In this document: one piece after another, positions 43,171 through 52,132 of the stretch
Position numbering within the stretch: the first letter of the stretch is position 1
How the letters are laid out: each line of letters starts with the position of its first letter
NCBI RefSeq assembly: GCF_050402865.1
Contig: NZ_BAABMF010000010.1
Coordinates: 62,001-126,000, forward strand
Reading direction: 5' to 3'
Length of the DNA stretch: 64,000 bases
From: Clostridium_AF sediminicola
Lineage (GTDB): Bacteria > Bacillota > Clostridia > Clostridiales > Clostridiaceae
Translations under genes and position numbers: made by a program
Notes under the pieces: generated by a model
Seen by the model: the letters and a program-made list of their open reading frames with translations, nothing else
Database searches by the model: none
What the model was told of the DNA's origin: nothing

Positions 43171-43225
43171 ATAATCATGTTTATTTTATAATCATGTTTA
43201 CAAAAGTCTGAAAATAGTGTACAAT
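43171..43225 (+). promoter_or_regulatory. grd operon promoter with 13-bp direct repeat
   Basis: TTTACA (43197-43202), 17 bp and TACAAT (43220-43225) form the promoter. ATAATCATGTTTA occurs twice, at 43171-43183 and 43188-43200, so the second copy overlaps the -35 box. The arrangement suggests a regulator that binds direct repeats. Confidence 0.65.
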
Positions 43226-43264
43226 GAAATTGATTAAAATTTAACAAAGAAAGGAGCTACTATA

Positions 43265-44593
43265 GTGAAGTTAGAGTTAGGTAATTTTTATGTCAAGGAT
43301 ATTAGATTTGGAAGTGAATCAAAATTCTCAGATGGAACTCTTTGGATTAATAAAGAAGAGGCTCTTGAAGTAGTAAGAGAAGATCAGCATATAACTGATG
43401 CTGATTTGGTTATTGCAAAGCCAGGCGATGAAACAAGAATTGTTCCAGTAAAGGAGGCAGTTGAACCAAGGGTTAAAGTTAATGATGATATTCCTGCTTT
43501 TCCAGGTGTGACAGGAGAAGTAGTACAAACTGGATATGGAAGAACACATGCGTTAAAAGGTTGTAGTGTTTTAGCAGTAGGTAAACATTGGGGAAGTTTT
43601 GGAGATGGCCTTATTGATATGTCAGGAGAAGGTGCTAAATATACACTTTTTTCACAATTAAATAATGTTTGTTTAGTAGTTGATACTGATGAGGTTGAAG
43701 AAAGACATGAACAACAAAAGAAAAATCATGCAATTCGTTGGGCAGCTCACAGATTGGCAGAATATCTAGGATCTATTGTTAAGGATTTGGAACCTGATGA
43801 TGTAAACGTATATGAACTAGGAGCAATGATTAAACGAGAAAAATCTATAGAAGAGCTACCATCAGTTGTTTACGTTATGCAACCTCAATCTCAGATGGAA
43901 GAAATGGGATACAATGATTTATTATATGGATGGGATTTAAATCATTATATACCTTCACTAGTGCATCCAAATGAAGTGTTGGATGGAGCAATTATATCTG
44001 GATCATTTATGCCTTGTTCATCTAAATGGTCAACTTACGATTTTCAAAATAATCCAACTATAAAAAGATTATATGAAGAACACGGAAAAACATTGAACTT
44101 CTTAGGCGTTATTTTATCAAACTTAAATGTTTCTTTGGAACAAAAGCAAAGATCAGCTCAATATGTAAGTAAACTAGCTAAAATGGTTGGTGCTGATAGT
44201 GCTATATTGGCAGAAGAAGGCTATGGTAATCCTGATGCAGATTTTATTGCATGCTTTGTTGAATTAGAAAAGGCCGGAGTAAAAACTGTCGGAATGACAA
44301 ATGAATGTACAGGTAGAGATGGACAATCACAACCTCTTGTAACACTAGATGAATTAGCAAATGCAATCGTATCTTGTGGAAATGTATCTCAACTTATAAA
44401 ATTACCTCCAATGAAAAACGTAATTGGTGAATTAGAGGCATTAGGAAGAGATGGATTATCAGGCGGATGGGCACATGATGAAAAGTTAGGACCATCAGTT
44501 AAAGAAGACGGAAGTATTATATTAGAAAACAATTCAATGTTCTGTGGAGATCAAGTATGCGGATGGTCACCTAAGACAATGAAAGAATTTTAA
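43265..44593 (+). CDS. grdI: Betaine reductase (component B) proprotein GrdI
   Basis: The 442-residue protein belongs to the GrdE/GrdG/GrdI group, whose precursor is cleaved to give a subunit with an N-terminal pyruvoyl group that holds the substrate as a Schiff base. Cys251 (SGSFMPCSS) lies where the cleavage cysteine of GrdE lies (about residue 242), so it is the candidate site. The start is GTG with AAGGAG at good distance. Betaine is favoured over sarcosine because the operon carries a BCCT transporter; the sarcosine paralogue GrdG cannot be excluded by sequence alone. It is the first gene of the operon. Confidence 0.85.
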   Translation: MKLELGNFYVKDIRFGSESKFSDGTLWINKEEALEVVREDQHITDADLVIAKPGDETRIVPVKEAVEPRVKVNDDIPAFPGVTGEVVQTGYGRTHALKGCSVLAVGKHWGSFGDGLIDMSGEGAKYTLFSQLNNVCLVVDTDEVEERHEQQKKNHAIRWAAHRLAEYLGSIVKDLEPDDVNVYELGAMIKREKSIEELPSVVYVMQPQSQMEEMGYNDLLYGWDLNHYIPSLVHPNEVLDGAIISGSFMPCSSKWSTYDFQNNPTIKRLYEEHGKTLNFLGVILSNLNVSLEQKQRSAQYVSKLAKMVGADSAILAEEGYGNPDADFIACFVELEKAGVKTVGMTNECTGRDGQSQPLVTLDELANAIVSCGNVSQLIKLPPMKNVIGELEALGRDGLSGGWAHDEKLGPSVKEDGSIILENNSMFCGDQVCGWSPKTMKEF

Positions 44594-44608
44594 AGGAAGG
44601 AGAACGTT

Positions 44609-45922
44609 ATGAGAAAAGCTATAATGTATATAAATCAATTTTTCGCTGGGATCGGTGGAGAAGAAAAGGCTGATCATAGACCAGAAATTAGAGAAGGATT
44701 AGTAGGACCTGCAATGGCATTAAATGCTAATTTAAAAAATGCTGAAATAACACATACTGTAATATGTGGAGATAATTTTATGGGTTCAAATACTGAAGAA
44801 GCTATAGAATTAATAAGTGAAATGCTTGAAGGCATAGAGTTTGATATTTTTTTCGCAGGACCAGCTTTCCAAGCAGGTCGTTATGGAGTTGCATGTGGAA
44901 CTATATGTAAACACGTTAAGGAAAAATTCGGTGTTGAAGTTATTACTTCTATGCACGAAGAAAACCCAGGTGTTGAAATGTTTAAAAAACATATGTATGT
45001 TTTCCCAGGAGGAAAAAGTGCAGCTGCTATGAGAAAAGATACTGCAAAAATGGGTGGATTAGGAGATAAAATATTAGAAGGAAAAACTGAATTCTTAGCT
45101 GAAGAAGAAGGATATTTCGCACGAGGAATAAGACATCAAGTATGGCTTAACGATGGTAGACCAGCAGCAGATAGAGCTATTGAAATGTTGCTTAAAAAAG
45201 TAAATAACGAACCATATGTAACTGAATTACCAATTCCTAAGATAGACAGAATTCCTATTGCAGCACCAATCAAAAATCTTGCTGAAACTAGAGTTGCTAT
45301 TGTAACAACTGGAGGTATTGTACCAGTAGATAATCCTGATAGAATTCAATCTGCATCTGCAACAAGATGGGGAAGATATGATATAAGTAAAATGGATAGA
45401 TTAGAAGGCGGAGTATTTAAAACAATCCACGCAGGTTATGACCCAGCAGCAGCAGATGCTGATCCTAATGTTTGTGTACCAGTTGATGTTATGAGAGATA
45501 TTGAGAAACAAGGTATACTTGGAAAGCTAGATGACTATTTCTATTCTACAGTTGGTACTGGAACAACTGAAGCAGAGGCTAGTAGAATGGCAAAAGAGAT
45601 AATTCCATTCTTGCAAAAAGATGGTGTGGATGCAATTATAATGACTTCAACCTGAGGAACTTGTACACGTTGCGGTGCAACGATGGTAAAAGAATTTGAA
45701 AGAGCTGGTTATCCTATAGTTATAATGTGTAACTTAATACCAGTAGCAACAACTGTTGGAGCAAACAAAATAGTACCTACTATTTCAATACCATATCCAT
45801 TAGGAGATCCTAATACACCAAAAGAGGAGCAATGGAAACTTAGACATCATCGTGTATCAGTTGCATTAGATGCTTTAACACAAGATGTAGAAGAACAAAC
45901 AGTATTTAAAGTAAAGAAATAG
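44609..45922 (+). CDS. grdH: Betaine reductase selenoprotein (component B) GrdH
   Basis: The protein is 437 residues with selenocysteine at residue 349, encoded by an in-frame TGA at 45653-45655. The text around it is TST-U-GTCTRC, the UxxCxxC motif of GrdB/GrdF/GrdH. Translation through the TGA continues with ATMVKEFERAGYPIVIMCNL to a TAG. A SECIS-like hairpin CGTTGC-GGT-GCAACG lies at 45668-45682. Normal gene calling would wrongly split the gene at this codon. It acts with GrdI to cleave the C-N bond, passing the acetyl-type adduct to GrdA selenium. AAGGAGG precedes the ATG. Confidence 0.92.
45668..45682 (+). promoter_or_regulatory. Bacterial SECIS hairpin in grdH
   Basis: CGTTGC and GCAACG form a perfect 6-bp stem with a GGT loop starting 13 nt after the TGA. 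SelB-binding hairpins in bacteria lie right after the UGA in the coding sequence. Confidence 0.75.
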
Positions 45923-45936
45923 GAGGGTGATTAAGA

Positions 45937-47418
45937 ATGACGTCCCAAAAAAACAGCAAAATAGTATATTACGTTTCTTTGTTCATAGTTTTTATAATAG
46001 CTATTTGGGGATTGGTCTTCAATGATCACTTTTCAAAAGTAGCAAATAAATTAATGGGATTTTTACAAAATAACTTTGGATGGTTATATTTATTTGCTAT
46101 GTTTATATTTGTAATTGTGGCTTTGATGCTTGGATTCAGTAAATTTGGAAAAATAAAGCTTGGACCAGATGATTCTGAACCTGAGTTCAGTACTATTTCA
46201 TGGTTTGCAATGTTATTTGGAGCGGGTATGGGAATTGGATTAGTATTTTGGGGAGTTGCAGAACCAATATCTCACTTGGTATCACACTCTAATCCTGGAA
46301 GTAGTGAAGCAGCATCTTTTGCTATGAGAGCATCTTTTAAGCATTGGGGATTTCATCCTTGGGCAAATTATTCAATAATAGGACTTGCTTTAGCATATTT
46401 CCAATTTAGAAAAGGATATCCTGCGTTAATAAGTAGTATATTTGTTCCTTTACTAGGTGAAGAAAGAGTGAGAGGACCAATTGGAAAAACTATTGATATC
46501 TTTGCTGTATTTGCAACAGTTGCAGGAGTTGCTACATCTTTAGGCCTTGGAACAATGCAAATAAATAGTGGAATGAATTATGTGTTCGGATTACCAATTA
46601 ATTCTTATGTTCAGATAGGGATTATTGGTATAATCACAGTATTATATATTGGTACTGCAGTAGCAGGTATTGAAAAAGGAATTAAATTATTAGGAGATAT
46701 CAATTTATATTTAGCTGGTGGATTAATTTTACTAACATTTTTAATTGGACCAAAGATAATAATGATGAATTCTCTTGCAGAAGGTCTTGGAGGATATTTA
46801 AATAATTTCATTACTGACAGTTTACATTTGAATATTTTGGGAGAAAATAAATGGGTAAATGGATGGACTGTATCCTATTGGGCTTGGTGGATCGCATGGG
46901 CGCCATTTGTAGGGTCTTTTATTGCAAGAATATCTAAAGGAAGAACAGTAAAAGAATTTATTCTTGGAGTAATAGTTGCACCAGCTATAGCATCATTTGT
47001 ATGGTTTGCTATATTTGGAGGATTAGGAATAGGTTTAGTGGATAAAATGGGAATTCAACAGTTAGCAGAAGTTGTTAAAGTTCCGGAAACTGCTTTGTTT
47101 GCCGCTTATGGCCAATATCCTTTAGGAAAAATACTATCGATTATTACATTATTATTATTATGCACATTCTTTATTACAAGTGCAAACTCTGCTACATTTG
47201 TTCTTGGGATGTTTACATCTGGTGGAGATTTGAATCCATCATCAAGAAAAAAAGTAATATGGGGATTAGTACAGTCATTACTTGCAACAGCATTATTATT
47301 GTCAGGTGGAATACTTGCATTACAAACAGCTTCTGTTGCAGCAGCTTTCCCTTTCATATTCATAATGTTCTTTGCTTGTGTATCATTATTTAAAGCATTT
47401 AATAAAGAAAAATTATAA
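45937..47418 (+). CDS. BCCT family betaine/choline/carnitine transporter
   Basis: The 493-residue protein has about 12 helices. BCCT signatures are FGAGMGIGLVFWGVAEPISH, the helix 3-4 region, and the tryptophan-rich WTVSYWAWWIAWAPFVGSFIARISKGR segment. It lies inside the grd operon, 14 bp after grdH, with AGGAGG upstream. The substrate is most likely glycine betaine, imported as electron acceptor and not only as osmoprotectant. There is no long regulatory C-terminal tail as in osmosensing BetP, which fits a nutritional role. Confidence 0.92.
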   Translation: MTSQKNSKIVYYVSLFIVFIIAIWGLVFNDHFSKVANKLMGFLQNNFGWLYLFAMFIFVIVALMLGFSKFGKIKLGPDDSEPEFSTISWFAMLFGAGMGIGLVFWGVAEPISHLVSHSNPGSSEAASFAMRASFKHWGFHPWANYSIIGLALAYFQFRKGYPALISSIFVPLLGEERVRGPIGKTIDIFAVFATVAGVATSLGLGTMQINSGMNYVFGLPINSYVQIGIIGIITVLYIGTAVAGIEKGIKLLGDINLYLAGGLILLTFLIGPKIIMMNSLAEGLGGYLNNFITDSLHLNILGENKWVNGWTVSYWAWWIAWAPFVGSFIARISKGRTVKEFILGVIVAPAIASFVWFAIFGGLGIGLVDKMGIQQLAEVVKVPETALFAAYGQYPLGKILSIITLLLLCTFFITSANSATFVLGMFTSGGDLNPSSRKKVIWGLVQSLLATALLLSGGILALQTASVAAAFPFIFIMFFACVSLFKAFNKEKL

Positions 47419-47452
47419 ATATATTTGAGTTAAAATATTAGGAGGTAACATG

Positions 47453-48391
47453 ATGGAGAATTTGTATGATGTTGTCATCATTGGCGCGGGACCAGCTGGA
47501 TTATCTGCAGGACTTTACGCAGCTAGAGCAAGAATGAAAACTTTAATTTTGGAGAAAGATAGTCCAGGTGGACAAATTGTGATAACTCATGAGATTGCAA
47601 ATTATCCTGGTGCTATGCCGGAAGAAAGTGGTCCTAGTTTAATAGCTAGAATGGTCAATCAAACTGAACAATTTGGAGCTGAAAGAGTAAGTGACAATAT
47701 TGTTGAAGTTGAACTTTCTGGTAAAGTAAAAGTTATTAAAGGGGAAAAAGGAGAGTATCATGCAAAATCTGTAATAATTGCAACTGGTGCAGAACCAAAA
47801 TTAATTGGTTGTCCAGGGGAAGCAGAATTTACAGGTAAAGGAGTTTCATATTGTGCAACTTGTGATGCTGATTTCTTTGCAGGATTAGAAGTATTTGTAG
47901 TAGGTGGAGGAGACTCTGCTGTTGAAGAAGCATTATACTTAACTAAGTTTGCAAGAAAAGTAACTATAGTTCATAGAAGAGATGAATTAAGAGCTGCAAA
48001 GTCAATTCAGGAAAAAGCATTTAAAAATGAGAAGATGCATTTTATGTGGGATTCAGTAATTGAAGAAATAAAAGGTGATGGCATAGTAGAGTCAGCTATC
48101 TTCAAAAATACTAAAACTGGAGAAACAACTGAGTATTTTGCTGATGAAGATGATGGAATCTTTGGAATATTTGTTTTCATTGGATACACTCCAATTAGTA
48201 AGTTATATGAAGGACAAATTGAAATGGAACATGGATATATTGTTACAGATCAAGACATGAAAACAAATATCGAAGGTGTATTTGCGGCTGGAGATATTAG
48301 AGTTAAATCTTTAAGACAAGTAATTACAGCAGCAGGAGATGGAGCAATTGCAGCTGTAAATGCTGAAAGATACGTTGAAGATTCTGAATAA
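47453..48391 (+). CDS. trxB: Thioredoxin reductase
   Basis: The 312-residue flavoprotein has an N-terminal FAD site (IIGAGPAGLSAGLYAARA), the redox pair CATC (Cys134, Cys137), the NADPH-binding GGGDSAVEEA and the C-terminal AAGDIR. I place the start at 47453, 7 bp after GGAGG; a second ATG at 47450 is too close. It transfers electrons to the adjacent thioredoxin, which reduces the oxidised selenoprotein GrdA/GrdH of the reductase system. Confidence 0.95.
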   Translation: MENLYDVVIIGAGPAGLSAGLYAARARMKTLILEKDSPGGQIVITHEIANYPGAMPEESGPSLIARMVNQTEQFGAERVSDNIVEVELSGKVKVIKGEKGEYHAKSVIIATGAEPKLIGCPGEAEFTGKGVSYCATCDADFFAGLEVFVVGGGDSAVEEALYLTKFARKVTIVHRRDELRAAKSIQEKAFKNEKMHFMWDSVIEEIKGDGIVESAIFKNTKTGETTEYFADEDDGIFGIFVFIGYTPISKLYEGQIEMEHGYIVTDQDMKTNIEGVFAAGDIRVKSLRQVITAAGDGAIAAVNAERYVEDSE

Positions 48392-48433
48392 GAATTTATA
48401 CTATAAAGATTACAAGTTTAGGGAGGTGAAAGT

Positions 48434-48754
48434 ATGGTTATTTTAGATAAAAATACTTTTAATACTGAAGTTTTAGAAGCAGAAGGATTAGTATTAGTTG
48501 ACTATTTTGGTGATGGATGTGTACCATGCGAAGCATTATTACCAGATGTTATAGCATTATCTGAGGAGTATGAAGGAAAAATGAAATTCACTAAATTGAA
48601 TACTTCAAAAGCTAGAAGATTAGCAATTTCTCAAAAAGTTTTAGGTCTTCCAACAATATCTCTTTATAGAGATGGAGTTAAGATTGATGAATTAACTAAA
48701 ACTGATGCAACAAAAGCTAATATTGATGCAATGATTAATAAACACTTAGGCTAA
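48434..48754 (+). CDS. trxA: Thioredoxin with GCVPC active site
   Basis: The 106-residue thioredoxin fold has its active site at residues 28-32 as GCVPC rather than WCGPC, the form found in thioredoxins of glycine/betaine reductase clusters. The cis-proline region LGLPTISLYRDG is present. GGAGGTG precedes the start. It is the electron donor to the reductase complex. Confidence 0.94.
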   Translation: MVILDKNTFNTEVLEAEGLVLVDYFGDGCVPCEALLPDVIALSEEYEGKMKFTKLNTSKARRLAISQKVLGLPTISLYRDGVKIDELTKTDATKANIDAMINKHLG

Positions 48755-48802
48755 AAAATAATAGAGATCTATATTTTATAAAATAAAAGGAGGATATCGA
48801 AC

Positions 48803-49276
48803 ATGAGTATGTTTGAAGGAGCAAAAGTAATCATCGTTGGCGATAGAGATGGTATACCTGGTCCTGCAATAGCTGAATGTATCAAAGGTACTGGTGCTGA
48901 AATAGTTTTTTCATCAACAGAATGCTTTGTCTGAACAGCTGCAGGTGCTATGGATCTAGAAAATCAAAATAGGGTAAAAAGTTTAACTGAAAAGTATGGT
49001 GCAGAGAACATGATAGTTCTTTTAGGTGCAGCAGAAGGTGAAGCTGCAGGATTAGCAGCAGAAACAGTTACAAACGGAGACCCTACTTTCGCAGGTTCAT
49101 TAGCAGGAGTCCAGTTGGGACTAAAAACTTATCACGTAGTAGAGCCAGAAGTAAAAGAAGCAGTAAATGAGGAAGTATACGAAGAGCAAATAGGCATGAT
49201 GGAAATGGTATTAGATGTAGATGATATAATTTCTGAAATGTCTTCTATCAGAGAACAATTTTGTAAATTTTTATAA
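48803..49276 (+). CDS. grdA: Selenoprotein A of glycine/sarcosine/betaine reductase
   Basis: The 157-residue protein contains selenocysteine at residue 44, from the in-frame TGA at 48932-48934, in the motif ECFV-U-TAAGAMD. The N-terminus (MSMFEGAKVIIVGDRDGIPG) and the length match GrdA. It carries the carboxymethyl group as a selenoether from component B to component C and is common to all three substrates. AGGAGG precedes the ATG. An incomplete AGC/GCT stem right after the TGA may be the SECIS element. A hairpin after the gene may favour its expression. Confidence 0.95.
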
Positions 49277-49293
49277 TGTTCAAAATATGAAAT

Positions 49294-49324
49294 GGGTGAT
49301 GTGCGCATCACTCGTTTTTTTATA
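49294..49324 (+). terminator. Hairpin with T-run between grdA and grdC
   Basis: GGGTGATG and CATCACTC form an 8-bp stem (one G-T pair) with loop TGCG, followed by GTTTTTTT. Because grdC/grdD follow without an evident new promoter, it may be a partial terminator that keeps GrdA in excess. Confidence 0.65.
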
Positions 49325-49372
49325 TATAGAAGTGGCAAGTTATAAATTTAATTAAATCGGAGGGAAAATAAA

Positions 49373-50911
49373 ATGAACTATGCAGTTATTAAAGGAACTG
49401 GTTATGTATTAGTAAATACTCCTGACATGATTTTACATAATGGTACAACTCAAACAATGGAGAAAATAACAAATCCTGATTCACATTATTTGAAGGAGAT
49501 TTCTAAATATATTAGACCATTTGAAGAAGTGGTTAACTATGCACCAAACCAAGCTTATATAGGAAACATGACACCAGAAGAATTAAGAGGATATGAGATG
49601 CCTTGGTACGACAAGAGCGTTGAAGGTGTAACTCGTGATGGTAAATTTGGTGAGATCATGCCACAAGATGAGTTTATTGGTCTTATGAAGATTTCAGATG
49701 CTTTTGAACTTGTAAAACTTAATAAAGAAATCACTGCAAGCATCAAAGAAAAATTAGCTAATCACCCATTATTCAAAGATGAGATAGATAAGTTACAAGA
49801 TGGAGACTCAATGGAAGAGATTGAGAACATTGTTAACGAACTTCATGGAGAAGGAATCTATAATGATGGGAAATTAGTTGGATGTGTTAAAAAAGCTCAT
49901 GATATAGATGGAAACTTAACTGCTCATGTTTTATTCGAAAACTTAGTTGTTAAAGCATCTGGTGTTCTTGCATTCAAAAATCTTGTTGCTAAAAACAACA
50001 TTAATGTTGAAGATATTGAATATGTAATTGAATGTTCAGAAGAAGCTTGCGGAGACATGAACCAAAGAGGTGGCGGAAACTTTGCAAAATCTATAGCAGA
50101 GATATCAGGTGCTGTAAATGCAACAGGTTCTGATACTAGAGGGTTCTGTGCTGCACCAACTCATGCACTTATAGAAGCGTCAGCTTTAGTTCAAGCAGGA
50201 ATATACAAAAATGTTGTTATAGTAGCTGGTGGTGCTACAGCGAAGCTTGGAATGAACGGAAAAGACCATGTTAAAAAAGGAATTCCTGTACTTGAAGATA
50301 TATTAGGTGGATTTGCAGTATTAATTAGTGAAAATGATGGCGTAAGCCCTCTAATTAGAACAGATATTTTAGGAAGACATACAGTTGGTACAGGTTCTTC
50401 ACCACAGGCAGTAATGACATCATTAATCGCTGCACCTTTAGATAGAGCAGGATTAAAAATCACTGATATAGATAAATACTCAGTTGAAATGCAAAATCCA
50501 GATGTAACTAAACCAGCAGGAGCTGGAGATGTACCAGAAGGAAACTACAAAATGATTGGTGCATTAGGTGTTAAGAGAAAAGAGCTTGAAAGAAAAGAAT
50601 TACTTCCATTTATCAAAAAACATGGAATGCCAGGATGGGCTCCAACTCAAGGTCATATTCCATCAGGAGTTCCTTACTTAGGTTTTGCTATGGATGATTT
50701 AACAGAAGGTAGTTTAAATAAAGTAATGATCGTAGCAAAAGGAAGCTTGTTCTTAGGTCGTATGACTAACCTATTTGATGGAGTTTCAGTTGTTATAGAA
50801 AGAAATTCAGGCAAAAAAGAGGAAGCTGGTTCAAGTGTTTCTCAAGATGAAGTTAAAACATTAATTGCAGAATCAATGAGAGATTTAGCAGCACTTCTAC
50901 TAAAGGAATAG
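49373..50911 (+). CDS. grdC: Glycine/sarcosine/betaine reductase component C, beta subunit
   Basis: The 512-residue protein has a C-terminal half like 3-oxoacyl-ACP synthase III/thiolase folds (ECSEEACGDMNQRGGGNFAKSIAEISG; TRGFCAAPTHALIEA), preceded by a GrdC-specific N-terminal part. The nucleophile is probably Cys in GFCAAP. It accepts the acetyl group from GrdA as a thioester. Together with GrdD it releases acetyl phosphate. GGAGGGAAAATAAA precedes the start. Confidence 0.95.
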   Translation: MNYAVIKGTGYVLVNTPDMILHNGTTQTMEKITNPDSHYLKEISKYIRPFEEVVNYAPNQAYIGNMTPEELRGYEMPWYDKSVEGVTRDGKFGEIMPQDEFIGLMKISDAFELVKLNKEITASIKEKLANHPLFKDEIDKLQDGDSMEEIENIVNELHGEGIYNDGKLVGCVKKAHDIDGNLTAHVLFENLVVKASGVLAFKNLVAKNNINVEDIEYVIECSEEACGDMNQRGGGNFAKSIAEISGAVNATGSDTRGFCAAPTHALIEASALVQAGIYKNVVIVAGGATAKLGMNGKDHVKKGIPVLEDILGGFAVLISENDGVSPLIRTDILGRHTVGTGSSPQAVMTSLIAAPLDRAGLKITDIDKYSVEMQNPDVTKPAGAGDVPEGNYKMIGALGVKRKELERKELLPFIKKHGMPGWAPTQGHIPSGVPYLGFAMDDLTEGSLNKVMIVAKGSLFLGRMTNLFDGVSVVIERNSGKKEEAGSSVSQDEVKTLIAESMRDLAALLLKE

Positions 50912-50922
50912 GGGTGAACTAT

Positions 50923-52110
50923 ATGACAATGAGTAAATCTTCAGTTAAAGAAATGATTGGAAATGCATTGCTTGAAGTATCAGAGGCAATTGAATCTGGT
51001 CAATTTGGAAAGAAAGTAAGAATAGGAATAACTACTTTAGGTTCAGAGCATGGAACTGAAAATCTTCTAAAAGCAGCAGAATTAGCTTCAAAAACTTCTG
51101 AAAATATTGAGGTTGTTTTAATAGGACCGAAGGTTGAAACAGAACTTACAATAGTTGAAGCAAACAGTGAAGATGAAATGTACTCTAAAATGGAAGAGTT
51201 ATTAGATAGTGGAGAACTTCAAGGTTGTGTAACTATGCACTATAACTTCCCAGTTGGAGTTTCAACAGTAGGAAGAGTAATAACTCCAGGAATGGGAAAA
51301 GAAATGTTCCTAGCTACTACTACAGGAACGGCAGCAGTAAACAGAGTAGAAGCTATGGTTAAAAACGCTTTGCACGGAATTATAACTGCAAAATCTATGG
51401 GAATAGAAGAGCCAACAGTTGGAATTCTTAACTTAGATGGAGCAAGACAAGTAGAGCGTATTTTAAAAGAATTAAATAGTAACGGATATAAAATAAAATT
51501 TGCTGACTCAGCTCGTGCCGATGGCGGAGCCGTAATGAGAGGTAATGACTTATTAGCTGGCACAGCAGATGTTATGATTACTGATACTTTAACAGGTAAC
51601 ATTATGATGAAAGTATTCTCAGCTTACACAACAGGTGGAAGCTACGAAGCAACAGGATACGGATATGGTCCTGGAGTTGGAGAAGGATATGAAAGAAATA
51701 TACTAATAGTATCAAGAGCATCAGGAATACCAGTTGTAGCAAACGCAATAAAATATGCAGCAGACCTTGCAAAAGGTAAAGTAGTAGAAAAATCAAAAGC
51801 AGAATTCAAAAAAGCAAAAGATGCAAAACTAAATTCAATTTTAGAATCTCTTAATAAAGATGCAAAAAAATCTTCAGATGAAGAAGAAATAACAGCACCA
51901 CCGAAGCAAGTAGTAACAGGTTCATTATCAGGAGTAGATATAATGGAACTTGAAGATGCCGTAAAAGCACTTTGGAAAAATGGAATCTATGCTGAGAGTG
52001 GAATGGGATGTACAGGACCAATAGTAATGGTTCATGAAACAAAAGTTGCAGAAGCTAGAGAAGTTTTACAATGTGTTGGATTTATTGCAAAAGAGGGAGA
52101 TTGCTGTTAG
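50923..52110 (+). CDS. grdD: Glycine/sarcosine/betaine reductase component C, alpha subunit
   Basis: The 395-residue protein resembles the phosphate acyltransferase PlsX in its first 300 residues (GILNLDGARQVERILKEL; SARADGGAVMRGNDLLAGTADV) and ends with a GMGCTGPIVMVHE segment and CC. It carries out phosphorolysis of the acetyl-thioester to acetyl phosphate, which gives ATP through acetate kinase (not in the window). The ATG at 50923, 7 bp after AGGGGTG, is preferred to the GTG at 50914 inside that site. Confidence 0.93.
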   Translation: MTMSKSSVKEMIGNALLEVSEAIESGQFGKKVRIGITTLGSEHGTENLLKAAELASKTSENIEVVLIGPKVETELTIVEANSEDEMYSKMEELLDSGELQGCVTMHYNFPVGVSTVGRVITPGMGKEMFLATTTGTAAVNRVEAMVKNALHGIITAKSMGIEEPTVGILNLDGARQVERILKELNSNGYKIKFADSARADGGAVMRGNDLLAGTADVMITDTLTGNIMMKVFSAYTTGGSYEATGYGYGPGVGEGYERNILIVSRASGIPVVANAIKYAADLAKGKVVEKSKAEFKKAKDAKLNSILESLNKDAKKSSDEEEITAPPKQVVTGSLSGVDIMELEDAVKALWKNGIYAESGMGCTGPIVMVHETKVAEAREVLQCVGFIAKEGDCC

Positions 52111-52132
52111 AAATATATACGGGAGGAATAGA

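Noticed and set aside
44609..45655. A 348-residue protein ending at the TGA, followed by a separate 79-residue gene at 45683-45922
   Set aside because: The TGA is in the conserved U-GTCTRC selenocysteine context and protein similarity continues through it, so this is one gene (grdH).
43265..45922. Glycine-specific component B (GrdE/GrdB) as the identity of this pair
   Set aside because: The operon carries a BCCT transporter and the proteins look like the betaine/sarcosine group; glycine reductase clusters usually have other companions. Sarcosine remains possible.
48950..49276. A separate 108-residue gene
   Set aside because: It is the 3' part of grdA after the Sec codon; there is no ribosome-binding site at 48950.
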